Part shown: piece after piece, positions 61,905 through 64,000 of the stretch
How the letters are laid out: each line of letters opens with the position of its first letter
Numbering within the stretch: the first letter of the stretch is position 1
Assembly (NCBI GenBank): GCA_036563805.1
Contig: DATCLS010000010.1
Coordinates: 19,054-83,053 of the forward strand
DNA from: DATCLS01 sp036563805
GTDB lineage: Bacteria > Actinomycetota > Acidimicrobiia > Acidimicrobiales > VFJN01
DNA: 64,000 bases
Reading direction: 5' to 3'
Program-made: the position numbers and the translations under genes
Notes under the pieces: model-generated
What the model saw: the letters and a program-made list of their open reading frames with translations, nothing else
Told to the model about the DNA's origin: nothing
Database searches by the model: none

Positions 61905-62600
61905 TCAGGCCAGCGGCCGGGGCTCCTCGAACGTGCCCCGCATGCGCTCGGTCCAGGTCGAGAGCTGGGCCTCGGCGGGCAGGCCGAGGGCGGCCAGCTC
62001 CTTGGCCACCGGGTGGTCGCCGAGCTCGAGCGTGACGCCGGCGCCGCCGGGGACGACCTGGGCGCCGGCCCCGCCCTGGCTGAACGCGGTGGCGTGCGGC
62101 ACCCCGTCGATCAGCGTGTAGGTCGTCATCGATAGCGGCGGCGTCTCGTCGTCGCCGCCCCGGGGGAGCGTCAGCCGCAGGACCAGCTGGCCGCCCATGC
62201 GCAGCGTCGCCGTGGCCGAGTCGTCGGCGTAGGCGAGGTCGATCTCCTCGACCGTCTTGGGGAAGCCCCAGATCGTGCGGCCGGCCTCGCAGGTGAACTC
62301 CTGGTCGACCGGCAGCCGGGCGATGTACGTGCCGGCCTGGTCGTCGGCCCCGCCCCGAGGCTTCACGAACAGGATGATGCCGATCTCCAGGTAGTCGCCG
62401 AGGTCGTTGTCGCGGTAATCGATGACGGCCAGGTTGAGCTGGCCCCGGCCGGGCGCCGACTCCACCAGCTCGAACGGTTCGGGCACCAGCTCAGCGGCCG
62501 CTCCGGCGTCGACCTCGAACAGGGCGGTGCCGGCGGAGGCGTCCCGCACCTCGCACGGCAGCGTGACGGTCCGCCCGGCGATCTCGTACGTTCTCCCCAC
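61905..62600 (-). CDS. Acetoacetate decarboxylase-like protein
   Basis: A 231-residue member of the ADC superfamily. The Schiff-base lysine is conserved as Lys115 in TIWGFPKTVEEI, the same number as in the clostridial enzyme, and the partner Glu is in DYLEIGIILFV. So the active site looks competent for beta-keto acid decarboxylation or a related aldol/imine reaction. Many actinobacterial relatives act on other substrates, so acetoacetate is only a guess. No solvent-production genes are nearby. Confidence 0.82.
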   Translation of the reverse strand: MGRTYEIAGRTVTLPCEVRDASAGTALFEVDAGAAAELVPEPFELVESAPGRGQLNLAVIDYRDNDLGDYLEIGIILFVKPRGGADDQAGTYIARLPVDQEFTCEAGRTIWGFPKTVEEIDLAYADDSATATLRMGGQLVLRLTLPRGGDDETPPLSMTTYTLIDGVPHATAFSQGGAGAQVVPGGAGVTLELGDHPVAKELAALGLPAEAQLSTWTERMRGTFEEPRPLA

Positions 62601-62668
62601 GCCGCGGAGACTACCGATCCGTGTTTCGCGGGGCTCTCCGGAAGCGGTAGAGTTACTCGTCCTTTCAA

Positions 62669-62741
62669 GCCCCCATCGTCTAGTGGCCTAGGACACCACC
62701 CTCTCAAGGTGGCGACACGGGTTCGAATCCCGTTGGGGGTG
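62669..62741 (+). tRNA. tRNA-Glu (anticodon CTC)
   Basis: A 73-nt cloverleaf without encoded CCA. Acceptor GCCCCCA (62669-62675) with TGGGGGT (62734-62740), the outermost pair G-T, discriminator G. Anticodon stem CCACC/GGTGG with loop CTCTCAA, anticodon CTC. T-arm ACGGG-TTCGAAT-CCCGT. An integrase gene follows 103 bp downstream, so the 3' half of this gene is the probable integration site of a mobile element. Confidence 0.95.
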
Positions 62742-62803
62742 CGGCACATACGTGCTGGTCACGCCGTCAAGTTTCCTCCGCCGAGGGGCTTAGTGAGGCC
62801 GAG

Positions 62804-62825
62804 CTGTCAGCAGTTCTGTCAGCAG
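62804..62825. repeat. 10-bp direct repeats between tRNA-Glu and integrase
   Basis: CTGTCAGCAG occurs at 62804-62813 and 62816-62825 (12-bp period). Direct repeats beside an integrase gene are often arm-type binding sites for the integrase or excisionase; not proven. Confidence 0.5.
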
Positions 62826-62844
62826 GTTTCACGGAGGCACCCAG

Positions 62845-63936
62845 TTGATCCACGAGCGTGGCAAGCGCTGGAGGGTCGTCGTCCAGGCGAGGCGCGACCC
62901 CATCACCGGTAAGCGGCACCAGCTCTCGGGCTCGGCGGCGACCGAGCGCGAGGCGCTGGCGATGGAGCGCGAGTTCCGGCGTCGGGTCGAGGCCGGCATC
63001 ACCGGCCGCATCCTGGTGCGGGACCTGGTCGAGGAGTGGTGGGCGTCCGGCCCGCGGCTCGCCCCGACGACGGCCGCCAACTACAAGCTGAACCTCGACA
63101 ACCACATCCTCCCGGTCCTGGGCGGCAAGCGAGCCGAGGAGATCCGGCCCCGGCTGGTCGGGCAATTCCTTCGGCGTCTGCAATCCGACGGCATGCATCC
63201 GGCGACGGTGCGCAAGGTCCGCAGTGTGCTCTCGGCGGTGATGTCGTACGCGGTGGCGATGGAGTACGCGGAGTCGAACCCGGTGATGAAGGTCCCGCCG
63301 CCCGAGCTGCCCGAGGCCGAGCGGGTGGCGCCCACCGTCGAGGAGGCGGCCCAGCTCCTGCTGTACGCCGAGGAGGACGATCCGCTCTTCCACGCCTACC
63401 TGTGGGTCGCCGCCGAGGAGGGCGGCCGGCGGGGTGAGACGCTCGCGCTGCGGTGGAAGGGCGTCGACTTCGAGCGGTCGTGCGTAACGATCGACTCGGT
63501 CATCAGCGCAGGAGTCGACGGCGTCCAGGTGCGGGGCCGCACGAAGACCAAGAAGCCCCGGACGATCGCTGTCTCCCGCTTCACGCTCGACCTTCTGGCC
63601 GAGCGCAAGCAGGCGATCGAGAAGGCGTTGTCGTCCGCGGCCGGCAAGCCGGTCACGGTGGACCCGGAGGCGTTCGTCTTCAGCGGCGGCTCGGGCAGCC
63701 GGCGCCACCCGCTGGACGGCAAGCCATGGCGACCGGACTCGACGACCCGCCGGTTCCGCCGTCTCAAGGAGCGGGCCGGCGTGCGGCCGGAGGTCGACCT
63801 CCACGGCTTGCGCCACACGATGATCACCGAGTTGCTGGCGGCGGGCGTCGATCCCCGGACGGGGGACTGTCAAGAGAACGGTGTAACCGGGCTGGCGGGT
63901 GTTAGGCGGTGGGGAAGAGTCGTCCTTCGAAGGTGA
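62845..63936 (+). pseudogene. Tyrosine site-specific integrase, 3' end lost to an IS insertion
   Basis: A phage-type integrase read from TTG 62845 (ACGGAGG ribosome site 7 nt upstream). The N-terminal arm-binding and SAM-like core-binding domains span about residues 1-165; the catalytic domain has Arg195 in EEGGRRGETLALRW, a Lys region in GRTKTKKPRTIAVS and His320/Arg323 in DLHGLRHTMITELLAAGVDPRT. After that, near residue 339, the sequence becomes GDCQENGVTGLAGVRRWGRVVLRR, which is IS DNA read in frame. The second His (usually LGH) and the catalytic Tyr are missing, so the protein should be inactive. Its place beside tRNA-Glu marks an integrated element. Confidence 0.85.
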
Positions 63937-64000
63937 TGGCGAAGGCGTTGAGGGCGGGCTTCCAGCGGTTCATCCAGCGCTGCCGGCCCTTGCCCGTGGG
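63863..64000. mobile_element. IS256-type insertion sequence (one end)
   Basis: The boundary is placed near 63863, where integrase homology stops; GGGACTGTCAAGAGAACGG there looks like the terminal inverted repeat of an IS256-family element. A transposase reading frame runs leftward from the window edge. Only one end is in the window, so the other inverted repeat and the target duplication cannot be checked. Confidence 0.7.
63902..64000 (-). CDS. IS256/mutator-type transposase, C-terminal fragment
   Basis: The minus strand encodes 32 residues ending at TAA (63902-63904), reading GKGRQRWMNRWKPALNAFAITFEGRL then FPTA. The W-K-x-A-L-N-x-F-A-I-x-F-x-G-R pattern is the typical C-terminal end of mutator/IS256 transposases. 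The gene continues beyond the window, so the DDE catalytic residues are not visible. Confidence 0.75.
   Translation of the reverse strand, partial: PTGKGRQRWMNRWKPALNAFAITFEGRLFPTA

Noticed and set aside
62742..63862. attL/attR repeat of the tRNA-Glu 3' end
   Set aside because: No second copy of the tRNA 3' sequence is in the window; it would lie beyond 64000.

Overview
The window is very GC-rich (third codon positions almost all G or C), uses many GTG and some TTG starts, and carries a sigma-B/F-type stress sigma factor with RsbV/RsbW-like partners, F420-type luciferase-like oxidoreductases, an LPXTG surface protein and tRNA genes without encoded CCA. This points to an actinobacterium. Acidimicrobiia is my best guess, but that rests on overall gene content, not on a marker gene. 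Most of the window reads as ordinary chromosome; only the last ~1.3 kb looks mobile.

Layout. 1-1.4 kb: ECF sigma factor overlapping a membrane anti-sigma-like partner. 1.6-6.3 kb: MATE exporter, ilvD, and a DinB-like/WYL-regulator divergent pair sharing a perfect palindrome. 6.3-9.9 kb: ilvB-ilvN-ilvC behind a short leader peptide and hairpins. 9.9-14 kb: two luciferase-like oxidoreductases, a PNPOx-like protein and an acyl-CoA ligase. 14-24.4 kb: large secreted subtilase, serC, an aspC-type aminotransferase with an S9 peptidase, TetR and a secreted esterase. 24.5-33 kb: serA, a lysine-rich membrane protein, a two-permease ABC exporter with a DUF4242 protein, and a LuxR-family ATPase broken by a 16-bp tandem duplication. 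33-37.9 kb: acyl-CoA dehydrogenase, leuA behind its own leader peptide, M1 peptidase lipoprotein. 38-40.1 kb: STAS, sigma and two RsbW-like genes. 40.2-44.5 kb: leuCD divergent from an IclR regulator, then an acyl-CoA ligase. 44.7-50.5 kb: greA, LPXTG protein, and leuB-ilvE-cimA behind a third leader peptide. 50.6-57.7 kb: gltX, a YdcF-like protein, tRNA-Gln, acyl-CoA dehydrogenase, small enzymes and a DUF2786 protein. 57.8-62.6 kb: siderophore-type ABC importer, ung, an acetoacetate-decarboxylase-like protein. 62.7-64 kb: tRNA-Glu, then a tyrosine integrase whose 3' end is cut off by an IS256-type element that leaves the window.

How the genes work together. Nearly the whole branched-chain amino acid pathway is here but split into blocks: ilvD; ilvBNC; leuA; leuCD; leuB-ilvE-cimA. 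CimA makes citramalate, so isoleucine can be built with the LeuCD and LeuB present here; no threonine deaminase is seen. Three of the blocks begin with an 11-12 residue leader peptide, each followed by a hairpin at its stop codon and then a GC-rich hairpin with a T-rich tail. The runs of regulatory codons differ: Val/Leu for ilvBNC, Leu-Leu-Leu for leuA, Val-Ile-Ile-Ile-Thr for leuB-ilvE-cimA. A fourth block (leuCD) faces an IclR regulator, the arrangement known for LtbR/NdgR-type regulators. This tuned set of attenuators is the most interesting feature of the window. SerA and SerC supply the serine pathway.
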